64,000 nucleotides of DNA, from positions 186,001-250,000 of the forward strand of contig NZ_FNUY01000006.1 of NCBI RefSeq assembly GCF_900108245.1, written 5' to 3'. This DNA is from Allobosea lathyri. GTDB lineage: Bacteria; Pseudomonadota; Alphaproteobacteria; Rhizobiales; Beijerinckiaceae. The position numbers and the translations under genes were made by a program. Shown piece after piece: positions 57,352 through 64,000 of this stretch. The notes under the pieces are model-generated. The model did not search any database and was not told the DNA's origin. It saw only the letters and a list, made by a program, of their open reading frames with translations. How positions within the stretch are numbered: position 1 is the stretch's first letter; each line of letters starts with the position of its first letter.

Positions 57352-58209
57352 CTAGCGGGGCTTCTGTCCGCTGCGTGCATGGCGGGCGTCGCCGACGCCC
57401 ACCGTCAGGGCCATTGCCAGCGCCATGGTGGAGGCCAGGGTCCGGAAGCCACCGAAATCCGCTTCCGCCACCTCGAACCAGACCTTTGCGAACTGGACCA
57501 GCGGCGAGAAGGCGCTGTCGGTGATGGCCACCACGGGCACGCCCCGCTCGGACAATGCCCGCGCGTCCTCGATCGTGTCGGGCGCATAGGGCGAGAAGCT
57601 GATCGTCAACACCACGTCCCTGGGGGTGGCGAAGGATACGATCTCGGGGCTCAGGCCCGCGGCCGATTCGACGAGCTGGTTGCGCACCTTGAGCTTGCCG
57701 AGCGCATAGGCGACGTAGCTCGCGACCGGATAGGACCGGCGCCGGGCGAGGATGTAGATCGTCTCGGCTTCCGCCAGCGTCTCGATCGCGCGGTCCAGCG
57801 TCGCCTGATCGAGCGTGCGGGCCATCGCATCCAGCGATTTGCTCGATGCGGTCAGGAAGCCTTCGAGAATACGGTGGTTGTCGGCGCCGTTCTGGATCTC
57901 GGCCCGCAAGGTGCTGAGGCGCTCCTCATAGCTCGAATTGCGCTCGCGCAGCCGCTCGCGGAAAACGCCCTGCAGGCTGGTGAAACCGTCGAAGCCGAGA
58001 TGCTGGGAGAAGCGGATCAGCGTCGAGGGCTGCACGCCCGACGACACCGCGATGCTTGCGGCCGTGCCGAAGGCGATCTCGTCTGGATTGTCGAGCGCAT
58101 AGGCCGCGACCTGGGCGATCCGCTTGGGCAGAGTATCGCGCCTGCTCAGGATGAGCGCTCTCAGCCCGTCGAAATCGCGCGGCAGCTCAACGGAGGGAGC
58201 GTCGATCAT
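57352..58209 (-). CDS. iolR: MurR/RpiR-family regulator, likely IolR
   Basis: A 285-residue regulator of the RpiR class: N-terminal helix-turn-helix (about 10-80, RIAQVAAYALDNPDEIAFGT, IAVSSGVQPSTLIRFSQHLG) and a C-terminal SIS sugar-phosphate domain (about 120-260, AETIYILARRRSYPVASYVA, TISFSPYAPDTIEDARALS). Upstream of iolC on the same strand, it probably controls the iol genes through the GGAA-N6-TTCC site. ATG at 58209 is chosen over the GTG at 58224 because GGAGAAA lies 6 nt before it. The inducer is likely an inositol intermediate; this is inferred from homologues. Confidence 0.85.
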   Translation of the reverse strand: MIDAPSVELPRDFDGLRALILSRRDTLPKRIAQVAAYALDNPDEIAFGTAASIAVSSGVQPSTLIRFSQHLGFDGFTSLQGVFRERLRERNSSYEERLSTLRAEIQNGADNHRILEGFLTASSKSLDAMARTLDQATLDRAIETLAEAETIYILARRRSYPVASYVAYALGKLKVRNQLVESAAGLSPEIVSFATPRDVVLTISFSPYAPDTIEDARALSERGVPVVAITDSAFSPLVQFAKVWFEVAEADFGGFRTLASTMALAMALTVGVGDARHARSGQKPR

Positions 58210-58277
58210 TCGTGCTTTCTCCACATCTGCGCTGTCGATCGTTGCTTTTTCTGGCAGCGAACCGGAAATGGAGCAAG

Positions 58278-58295
58278 CATTCCATTTTGGGAATG
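58278..58295. promoter_or_regulatory. Inverted dyad upstream of iolR (CATTCC-N6-GGAATG)
   Basis: Exact 6-nt arms, CATTCC and GGAATG, around ATTTTG, 69 nt before the iolR start. Same half-site letters as the iolC operator but in outward order. It may serve autoregulation. Confidence 0.5.
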
Positions 58296-58333
58296 GGCGG
58301 TCGGGGGCGGCGCAGATGGCAGTGGGAAACCTC

Positions 58334-58441
58334 AGCCCTCATCCTGAGGAGCCGCGTCAGCGGCGTCTCGAAGGGTGATCCAGCGCATTCTGAACCATCC
58401 TTCGAGACGCGGGCTAAAGCCCGCTCCTCAGGATGAGGGCT
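58334..58441. repeat. Family C palindrome between iolR and the SDR gene
   Basis: AGCCCTCATCCTGAGGAGCC to GCTCCTCAGGATGAGGGCT, with GTCTCGAAGG/CCTTCGAGAC inside. Confidence 0.9.
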
Positions 58442-58462
58442 CAGGACGGTCAAGGGCGGTGG

Positions 58463-59266
58463 TCAGCCCATCGCGCCGACGCTGCAGGTCTGGCCGCCGT
58501 CGACGGGCAGGCAGACGCCGGTGATGAATTTGGCCTCGTCGGAGGCGAGGAAGACCGCGGCGTTCGCGATGTCCCAGGCGGTACCCATCTTGCCCATGGG
58601 CACCAGAGCGTCGCGGGCCGCGACCATCTCGTCCGCAGACGCGTATTGTCCGGAAATCTGCTTGTAGATCATCGGGGTATCGATCAGGCCCGGCATGATG
58701 CAGTTAGCGCGGATGCCCTGCCGCGCATATTGCATGGCGAGCGCGACGGTGGCCTGGTTCACCGCCGCCTTGGTCGCGTAATAGGCGAAATAGGGGTAGC
58801 CGACCCAGCGTATCGCGGCGATCGAGGAGATGTTGACGATCGCGCCGCCGCCGCCCTTGAGCATTTCGGGGATCACGGCCTTCGAGCAGCGATAGACCGG
58901 GCCGAGATTGAGATCGAGCGCGGCTTGGTACTGTTCTTCGCTGAGCTCGACGGGGCCGCCCATATGGGTGACGCCGACATTGTTGTGGAGGATGTCGATG
59001 CGCCCCAGCCGCGCCACCGTTGCAGCGACGCAGGCGTCGATCGAGGGCTGTTTGGTGACGTCGGCCGCGAGCGCAATTGCCGTGCCGCCTTCGCTGGCGA
59101 TGATCGCGGCGGTCTCGTCGGCGGCAGCCTGGTTCAGGTCGATGCAGGCGACACCCGCGCCCTCGCGGGCATAGGCGACCGCGGCGGCCTTGCCATTGCC
59201 CCAGCCGGGGCCGGACGAGCCGGCGCCGAAGACGATCGCGATCTTGCCCGCAAGGCGGCCGGTCAT
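58463..59266 (-). CDS. SDR-family oxidoreductase
   Basis: A 267-residue short-chain dehydrogenase. Rossmann motif IVFGAGSSGPGWGNGKAAAV (11-30, a long Gly-rich loop), HNNVG (94-98), catalytic Ser148 region NISSIAAIRWVG, Tyr162-x-x-x-Lys166 (AYYATKAAVN) and CIMPGLIDTPM. The end LPVDGGQTCSVGAMG is as in sugar or polyol dehydrogenases. Substrate is unknown; it could take an inositol-like or other polyol substrate brought by the TRAP transporter next to it. ATG at 59266 follows GAGGA. Confidence 0.85.
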   Translation of the reverse strand: MTGRLAGKIAIVFGAGSSGPGWGNGKAAAVAYAREGAGVACIDLNQAAADETAAIIASEGGTAIALAADVTKQPSIDACVAATVARLGRIDILHNNVGVTHMGGPVELSEEQYQAALDLNLGPVYRCSKAVIPEMLKGGGGAIVNISSIAAIRWVGYPYFAYYATKAAVNQATVALAMQYARQGIRANCIMPGLIDTPMIYKQISGQYASADEMVAARDALVPMGKMGTAWDIANAAVFLASDEAKFITGVCLPVDGGQTCSVGAMG

Positions 59267-59302
59267 GGTGTGGTCCTCAATCCCTAAGCAAAGAAACACG
59301 CC

Positions 59303-59442
59303 GTCATTCCGGGGCGTCGCGCAGCGACGAGCCCGGAACCCAGAAACGATGCGGCCGGCAATGGCAGGCTGCGGTCTGCCTCATGCCATCGAGCTGAGGT
59401 TCTGGGTTCCGGGCTCAGGCCTGCGGCCTGCCCCGGAATGAC
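59303..59442. repeat. Family F palindrome
   Basis: GTCATTCCGGGGCG and GGGTTCCGGGCTC-type arms: GAGCCCGGAACCCAGAA on the left, TTCTGGGTTCCGGGCTC on the right, ending CCCCGGAATGAC. Lies between the SDR and dctP genes. Confidence 0.85.
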
Positions 59443-59461
59443 GGCGCGGTGGTCGCTATCT

Positions 59462-60481
59462 TCAGCTCAGCGACGTGCCGACGGCCTTCTCAAGGATGCC
59501 CCAGGCTTCGTCGCCGTACTTCTTCTTCCATTCGGCGTAGAAGCCGGCCTTCTGCAGCGCCGCGCGGAAGGGGGCAGCCTGCGGCTCGTTGTAGACCATG
59601 CCCTTGGAGACGAGGTCGTCCTTCAGGTTGGCGTTGAGCTTGGCGACGTCGGCGCGCTCCAGTTCGGCTGCGGCATTGATGTTCTTGGCGACGATGGCGC
59701 GCAGATCCTCGGGCAGGCGCTCCCAGGCGCGCTTATTGCCGAGGAACCAGAAGCCGTCCCACATATGGTTCGTCGCCGAGAGATACTTCTGCACCTCGAA
59801 CAGCTTGGCGGTCGAGATGATCGCCATCGGGTTTTCCTGGCCGTCGACGATCTTGGTCTGCAGCGCGGTGTAGACCTCGGCGAAGTTGATGCTGGCCGGA
59901 GCGGACTGGAAGGCGGTGTACATCGAGGTCCAGAGCGGGCTCACCGGCACGCGGATCTTCATGCCCTTGAGGTCGTCGGGGCTGTTGATCGGACCCTTGG
60001 AACTCGTGGTCTGGCGGAAGCCGTTGTCCCAGATCTTGTCCATGACGACGAGGTTGGCCTTGCCGATCTGGCCGCGCACATAGGCGCCGAGCTCGCCATC
60101 CATCGCCTTCCAGACCGAATCATAGTTCGGGAAGGCGAAGCCGATGCCGCTCACCGAGGCGTTGGGGACCAGCGTCGAGAGGATCAGCGGCGAGAGCGTG
60201 AAGAATTCGACGCCGCCCGAGCGGACCTGGCTCAGCATATCCGTGTCGGAGCCGAGCTGGTTATTGGGGAATACCTGGATGACGACGCGCCCTTTCGTCT
60301 CCTGCTTGATCTTCTCCATCGCCTCATTGGCGCGGATGTTCATCGGGTGCGCGATGGGCAGGTTGTTGGCATATTTATAGGTGAATTCGGCGGTCTGCGC
60401 CTCCGAGCGGCCGATATGGAACGTGCCGATGGCGGTGGCTGCGGCGGTGCCCTGCAGCAGGGTGCGGCGTGAAATGGTCAT
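59462..60481 (-). CDS. dctP: TRAP transporter periplasmic substrate-binding protein (DctP family)
   Basis: A 339-residue solute-binding protein. Its signal peptide has a twin-arginine SRRTLLQG start, so export is likely via Tat. The mature part has ATGLQ-like YANNLPIAHPMNIRANEAME, VFPNNQLGSDTDMLSQVRSG, and MKIRVPVSPLWTSMYTAFQS with the conserved substrate-carboxylate Arg. The EVYTALQTKIVDGQENP signature is also present. TRAP proteins usually bind organic acids such as C4-dicarboxylates or sugar acids. dctQM lies upstream on the same strand. Substrate is unassigned. Confidence 0.9.
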   Translation of the reverse strand: MTISRRTLLQGTAAATAIGTFHIGRSEAQTAEFTYKYANNLPIAHPMNIRANEAMEKIKQETKGRVVIQVFPNNQLGSDTDMLSQVRSGGVEFFTLSPLILSTLVPNASVSGIGFAFPNYDSVWKAMDGELGAYVRGQIGKANLVVMDKIWDNGFRQTTSSKGPINSPDDLKGMKIRVPVSPLWTSMYTAFQSAPASINFAEVYTALQTKIVDGQENPMAIISTAKLFEVQKYLSATNHMWDGFWFLGNKRAWERLPEDLRAIVAKNINAAAELERADVAKLNANLKDDLVSKGMVYNEPQAAPFRAALQKAGFYAEWKKKYGDEAWGILEKAVGTSLS

Positions 60482-60550
60482 TTTGGTTTCTCCCTGGGGT
60501 CGTTTGTTTTGATAGCGCTGAGACTGCTTTAGCCGAACGTCATTCCATCA

Positions 60551-60669
60551 GGCCTCATCCTGAGGAGCCGCGAAGCGGCGTCTCGAAGGATGTTCCAGAG
60601 GGTTCCGGAGCCTCCTGAAGCATCCTTCGAGACGCGATCCCTGCGGGCTCGCTCCTCAGGATGAGGGCT
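60551..60669. repeat. Family C palindrome in the dctP-dctQM gap
   Basis: GGCCTCATCCTGAGGAGCCG to GCTCCTCAGGATGAGGGCT with TCTCGAAGGATG/CATCCTTCGAGA inside. Confidence 0.88.
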
Positions 60670-60700
60670 GGAGGGGCGACATAGGATATCCGGGGCATCT

Positions 60701-62569
60701 TCACAGCACCCATGTCGAGAGACCGGGCACGACCGCGATGATGATCAGCCCCGCCAGCAGCGCGACCAGATAGGGCCAGATCGCGCCCATCGCTTCGTCG
60801 GGCGAGACGTTGCCGATCTTGCAGGCGATGTAGAAGCCGATGCCGATCGGCGGGGTCATCAGGCCGATATTCATCGCGGTGACCACGACCATCGAATAGT
60901 GGACGTCGTTGATGCCGAGGTTCTTGGCAATCGGGAACATCAGCGGCGCCATCAGTACGATGGCGGGCAGGCCTTCGAGCACGCACCCCAGGATCATGAA
61001 GACGATGATGGTCACCGCCATGAAGGTGAGCCAGCCACCGGGCAGGCCGACCATGAAATTGGCGAGATCGCGGGCAAAGCCGGTCTGCGTCAGCGCCCAG
61101 GCCATGGCGAGCGCCGTGCCGAGGATCATCAGGATGGCGCCGGACAAAGCCGCCGTCTCGACCAGCATGGCGCAGAATTTCTTCCAGCCGATGCCGCCAT
61201 AGAGCACGATGCCGACGATGATGGCGTAGAGCACCGCGATCGTGGACACTTCGGTCGCGGTGGCGATGCCGCCGCCCACCGCGCTGCGGATGATGAAGGG
61301 CAGCACCAGCGCGGGGCCGGCGACCAGGGCGGTCTTCCAGATGACCGAGGCGGAGGCGCGGCGCACGCCCTTGAGGTCTTCGCCCCGGGCCTTCCAGCGC
61401 GCCAGCACGGCCAGCGCCAGCAACAGGACCATCGCGATGGCGAAGCCGGCGTTGAACAGGCCGGCGATCGAGACGCCCGCGACCGAGCCGAGCACGATCA
61501 GCACGATCGAGGGTGGCACCGTGTCTGCCATCGCCGCGCCGGTCGAGAGCAGGGCGATTAGCTCCTTGGGCTGGTAGCCGCGCCGCTTCATTTCCGGAAA
61601 GAGGGCCGGCGCCACCGTCGCCATGTCCGAGACCTTCGAGCCGGAAATGCCGGAGACCAGGAAGAGTGAGCCGAGCAGCACATAGGACATGCCGGCGCGG
61701 ACATGGCCGAGCATCGAGGCGAGGAAGTCGACGATCGCCTTGCCCATGCCGGTGGCATCGAGCACGCAGCCGAGCAGCACGAAGATCGGCACCGAGAGCA
61801 GGATGATGCTCGACATGCCCTCGTCCATGCGCCCGATCATGACGACGACCGGAACGCTGGTGGAGAAGGCAAGGAAGCAGAGCGTGCCCATGCCGAAGCA
61901 GAAGGCGATGGGAACGCCGGCCATCAGGCACAGCGCGACGACGCCGAGCAGGAAGATCAGGATATTGGCGTAGCCGAGGCCTTTCAGCGTCGGCATCAGC
62001 AGCCAGAAGCTGCCCGCTATCGCCGCGATAATGGCGGCGGCGAGCAGCAGGTCCGACAGGCGCGAGCTCTTGATGGCATGGCGCATCGCCAGCAGGAACA
62101 TCGCGACGATGCCGAAGCCCAGCGCCGAGACACGCCAGCTGTTGGGAATATTGAGCGCAGCCGAGGTGACGAAGCTCTCCTCGATCGCATAGTCGATCGC
62201 CGGATAGATCATCGCCAGCAGGAAGGCGGCGACGACGAGCAGCGCAAAGGTCTGGACGAACTGGCTCAGGCGCTCTGGCATCATGCCGACGAAGATGCTG
62301 AGCCGGAGATGTTCGTTGCGGTCGATCGCGATGGCCGAGCCGAGCATGGCGAGCCAGAGGAAGGAGATCGAGGCGACCTCGTCGATCCAGACGACCGGCA
62401 GCGAGAAGACATAGCGCGAGGTCACGCCCAGCAGCAGCGTGCAGATGATCAGCGCGACCAGCGCGCCCGCGACGATCTCGACCGGACGCATGATCGGCGA
62501 GCCCGGTCGGACGCCCTCATTGTCGAGCAGGGTTTCGGGCAGGGCGATCCTGTCGGCGACATCGACCAT
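60701..62569 (-). CDS. dctQM: Fused TRAP transporter permease (DctQ-DctM)
   Basis: A 622-residue fused permease. The N-terminal ~185 residues are the small DctQ subunit (VEIVAGALVALIICTLLLGV, VVWIDEVASISFLWLAMLGS), joined to the large DctM subunit with a dozen helices. DctM motifs include IPIAFCFGMGTLCFLAF (AGVPIAFCFG), TGMGKAIVDFLASMLGHVRA, FLVSGISGSKVSDMATVAP and GCVLEGLPAIVLMAPL. Fusion of Q and M is common for sugar-acid and related TRAP systems. Likely forms one transporter with DctP downstream. The IclR regulator is divergent across 312 bp. Confidence 0.9.
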   Translation of the reverse strand: MVDVADRIALPETLLDNEGVRPGSPIMRPVEIVAGALVALIICTLLLGVTSRYVFSLPVVWIDEVASISFLWLAMLGSAIAIDRNEHLRLSIFVGMMPERLSQFVQTFALLVVAAFLLAMIYPAIDYAIEESFVTSAALNIPNSWRVSALGFGIVAMFLLAMRHAIKSSRLSDLLLAAAIIAAIAGSFWLLMPTLKGLGYANILIFLLGVVALCLMAGVPIAFCFGMGTLCFLAFSTSVPVVVMIGRMDEGMSSIILLSVPIFVLLGCVLDATGMGKAIVDFLASMLGHVRAGMSYVLLGSLFLVSGISGSKVSDMATVAPALFPEMKRRGYQPKELIALLSTGAAMADTVPPSIVLIVLGSVAGVSIAGLFNAGFAIAMVLLLALAVLARWKARGEDLKGVRRASASVIWKTALVAGPALVLPFIIRSAVGGGIATATEVSTIAVLYAIIVGIVLYGGIGWKKFCAMLVETAALSGAILMILGTALAMAWALTQTGFARDLANFMVGLPGGWLTFMAVTIIVFMILGCVLEGLPAIVLMAPLMFPIAKNLGINDVHYSMVVVTAMNIGLMTPPIGIGFYIACKIGNVSPDEAMGAIWPYLVALLAGLIIIAVVPGLSTWVL

Positions 62570-62881
62570 GGCGCGCGCCTAGATCCGGTTCGCCATGCGC
62601 GCGGCGGCCGCGTTCGCGGCAGCTTCATTCGCGGTGATTGGCGCAATCTTGTCTGCACCCGCATTACGGGTTGCCGGCAACGACATGGTCTCGATCCTCC
62701 CATTCGCGCCGATCTTATGCTTGTTGATCAGCTTTCGGCGCGGTCCACACTGTGAATGACATCACCTTGGGACAGGCGGCAGATTACACGAGGCAAACCG
62801 CATTGCAATCCGCAATGGGGGCAATTAGGCTTCGCTTATAAGAAAAGGGTCCACATCATGGACCTGTAAGAGGAATCCAGG
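62570..62881. promoter_or_regulatory. Divergent region between dctQM and iclR, with candidate IclR sites
   Basis: At 62848-62864 GGTCCA and TGGACC are exact inverted arms around CATCA, 17 nt before the iclR start. A partial copy, GGTCCACACTGTG, lies at 62742-62754. Both could be bound by the IclR-type protein to control iclR and dctQM. The left part (62570-62700) shows nothing I can name. Confidence 0.55.
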
Positions 62882-63775
62882 GTGGAGCAGCTCACAGGAG
62901 AGCGCGCCGATCTGTCGGGGTCGCAGAGCGTCGATCGCGCCTTGCGGCTGCTGGCGCTGATCGGGCGCGAGCCGGCCAGCGGCCTGCCGCTCAGCGAGGT
63001 CGTGGTCGAGAGCGGGCTGAACAAGCCCACCGCTCGCCGGCTGCTGCTGGCGCTGATGCGGGCCGGGCTGGTCGAGCAGGAGCCGCAATCGCGGCATTAC
63101 TGCCTGGGCGAGGAGGCTTTCGTGCTGGGCGTGCTCGCGGCGCGGCGGCATGGCTTGCTCGAACTCGCCATGGAAAGCCTGCGGCGCCTGTCCGAGATCA
63201 CCATGGATACGAGTTTCCTGACGATCCGCCGCGAGACCTATGCGGTCTGCCTGCATCGCGAGGAGGGCACCTATCCGGTGCGCACCCATGCGCTGCAGAT
63301 CGGCGATCAGCATCCGCTGGGTGTCGGCGCGGGCTCGCTGGCGCTGCTGGCTGCGTTGGCCGACGATGATGTGGACCGCATCCTGGCGGCCAACGAGCCG
63401 GCGCTGCTGGCGCATTATCCCGGCTTCGCGCCCGATCAGCTCAAGGCCGATATCGCGCTGACCCGCGAGCAGGGCTTCTCGCTCAATCCCGGCCGGCTGG
63501 TCGCGAGTTCGTGGGGCATCGGCGCCGTCTTCCGTTATCCCGATGGCCGCGTCGCCGGCGCCTTCAGCCTGGCGGCGATCGACAGCCGCATGCTCCCGGC
63601 GCGGCAGAGCGAGCTTGCCGGATACCTCGCGAAGGAGGTGGCGCGGATGGAGCGCCTGCTCGCGCAGATGTTCGTTTCCAAGCGCGGGGCAGACGAGGGC
63701 GCCAAGCTGCCTGTCCGCAAGCCGTCTGTCCGTAAGCCGCCTGCCCGCGCGAATGCCGAAACCAGGAGTCCCTGA
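62882..63775 (+). CDS. IclR-family transcriptional regulator
   Basis: A 297-residue regulator. The N-terminal winged helix (about 13-75) reads SQSVDRALRLLALIGREPAS, VVESGLNKPTARRLLLALMR; the C-terminal IclR effector domain has HPLGVGAGSLALLAALADDD and QGFSLNPGRLVASSWGIGAV. The last ~30 residues are basic with a repeated PVRKPSVRKPPAR. GTG at 62882 follows AAGAGGA. It is divergent from the TRAP genes and followed 1 nt after its stop by an acyl-CoA synthetase gene, so it likely controls one or both. Confidence 0.9.
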   Translation: MEQLTGERADLSGSQSVDRALRLLALIGREPASGLPLSEVVVESGLNKPTARRLLLALMRAGLVEQEPQSRHYCLGEEAFVLGVLAARRHGLLELAMESLRRLSEITMDTSFLTIRRETYAVCLHREEGTYPVRTHALQIGDQHPLGVGAGSLALLAALADDDVDRILAANEPALLAHYPGFAPDQLKADIALTREQGFSLNPGRLVASSWGIGAVFRYPDGRVAGAFSLAAIDSRMLPARQSELAGYLAKEVARMERLLAQMFVSKRGADEGAKLPVRKPSVRKPPARANAETRSP

Positions 63776-63776
63776 C

Positions 63777-64000
63777 ATGACCGCATCCTCTTTTGCCGCG
63801 CCGCTGGGCGGTGTCGTGCCGATGACGCGACGGGTGATGAACCTCGCCCATATCGTCACGCAGAATGCGCGGCGCTTCGGCGAGCGTCCGGGCTTCATCT
63901 GGGGCGAGCGGAGTTGGAGCTGGGCGGAGATCGACGCGCAGGTCTCGGCGCTGGCGGCGGGCCTGAGCGCGCGCGGCATCGGCAAGGGCGACCGCGTGCT
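63777..64000 (+). CDS. AMP-dependent acyl-CoA synthetase (partial, cut at window end)
   Basis: The first 74 codons of a gene that continues past the window. It begins MTASSFAAPLGGVVPMTRRV and continues MNLAHIVTQNARRFGERPGF and WGERSWSWAEIDAQVSALAA, then GLSARGIGKGDRVL. The opening '(R)PGFIWGERSWSWAEID...ARGIGKGDRV' is characteristic of acyl-CoA synthetases (ANL superfamily). AGGAG lies 9 nt before the ATG at 63777, and the start is 1 nt after the IclR stop. The acid substrate cannot be deduced; the ATP- and CoA-binding motifs lie beyond the edge. Confidence 0.82.
   Translation, partial: MTASSFAAPLGGVVPMTRRVMNLAHIVTQNARRFGERPGFIWGERSWSWAEIDAQVSALAAGLSARGIGKGDRV

Noticed and set aside
55418..57355. 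645-aa open frame antisense to iolC
   Set aside because: Same kind of shadow; no motif and overlapping a conserved two-domain enzyme.

Overview
The window reads as chromosome of a GC-rich alphaproteobacterium of the order Hyphomicrobiales (Rhizobiales), most like Bosea or a close relative. This rests on gene content and order (phoR-pstSCAB-phoU-phoB; mdh-sucCDAB-lpd; an iol set with a fused IolC), a GC-biased third codon position, and dense intergenic palindromic repeats typical of this group. The genus is an inference. About 54 genes are supported. I see no rRNA, tRNA, CRISPR array, transposase, integrase or plasmid replication gene.

Layout. (1) 0-9.2 kb: a LysR regulator, a PPK2 polyphosphate kinase, then the phosphate regulon, with a clean Pho box before pstS. 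(2) 9.2-22 kb: mixed housekeeping and accessory genes: YnfA-like membrane protein, HI0933-type flavoprotein, GreA/B-like factor, a solitary MmeI-type restriction-modification enzyme, uvrB with a long N-terminal extension, a GIY-YIG protein, a SpoIIAA-like protein, zapE and a TetR regulator. (3) 22-31.4 kb: TCA-cycle run mdh-sucC-sucD-sucA-sucB-lpdA. (4) 31.4-39.1 kb: an orphan AAA ATPase beside folD, then an amidohydrolase / FAD-oxidase / NAD(P)H-oxidoreductase group, a MarR regulator preceded by a second Pho box, and an EamA transporter. (5) 39.2-51.2 kb: kup, ispG, a Zur-like regulator, a 3-hydroxybutyrate dehydrogenase-patatin pair, DUF3830, a KefB/YbaL-type antiporter, a PHA-system protein and several small envelope proteins. 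(6) 51.2-62.6 kb: on the minus strand iolB, iolE, iolD, iolC and an RpiR-type regulator, then an SDR and a TRAP transporter. (7) The right edge has an IclR regulator and the first part of an acyl-CoA synthetase cut by the window end.

How the parts fit. PstSCAB imports phosphate, PhoU and PhoR set the signal, PhoB acts at Pho boxes, and PPK2 next door handles polyphosphate. The MarR-family gene near 37.6 kb carries an equally good Pho box and may be a new regulon member. The suc run makes two consecutive TCA steps plus malate dehydrogenase. BdhA, a patatin-like hydrolase and a PHA granule-associated protein suggest polyhydroxybutyrate turnover in the 43-48 kb stretch. The iol genes cover the middle of myo-inositol breakdown; iolG and iolA are not in the window.

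The most distinctive structural feature is the load of intergenic palindromes. At least seven sequence families appear, and they fill nearly every spacer inside operon-like runs (pst, suc, iol). Several short perfect dyads next to regulator genes are good candidate operators. All annotations come from reading the sequence; no database or structure search was run.
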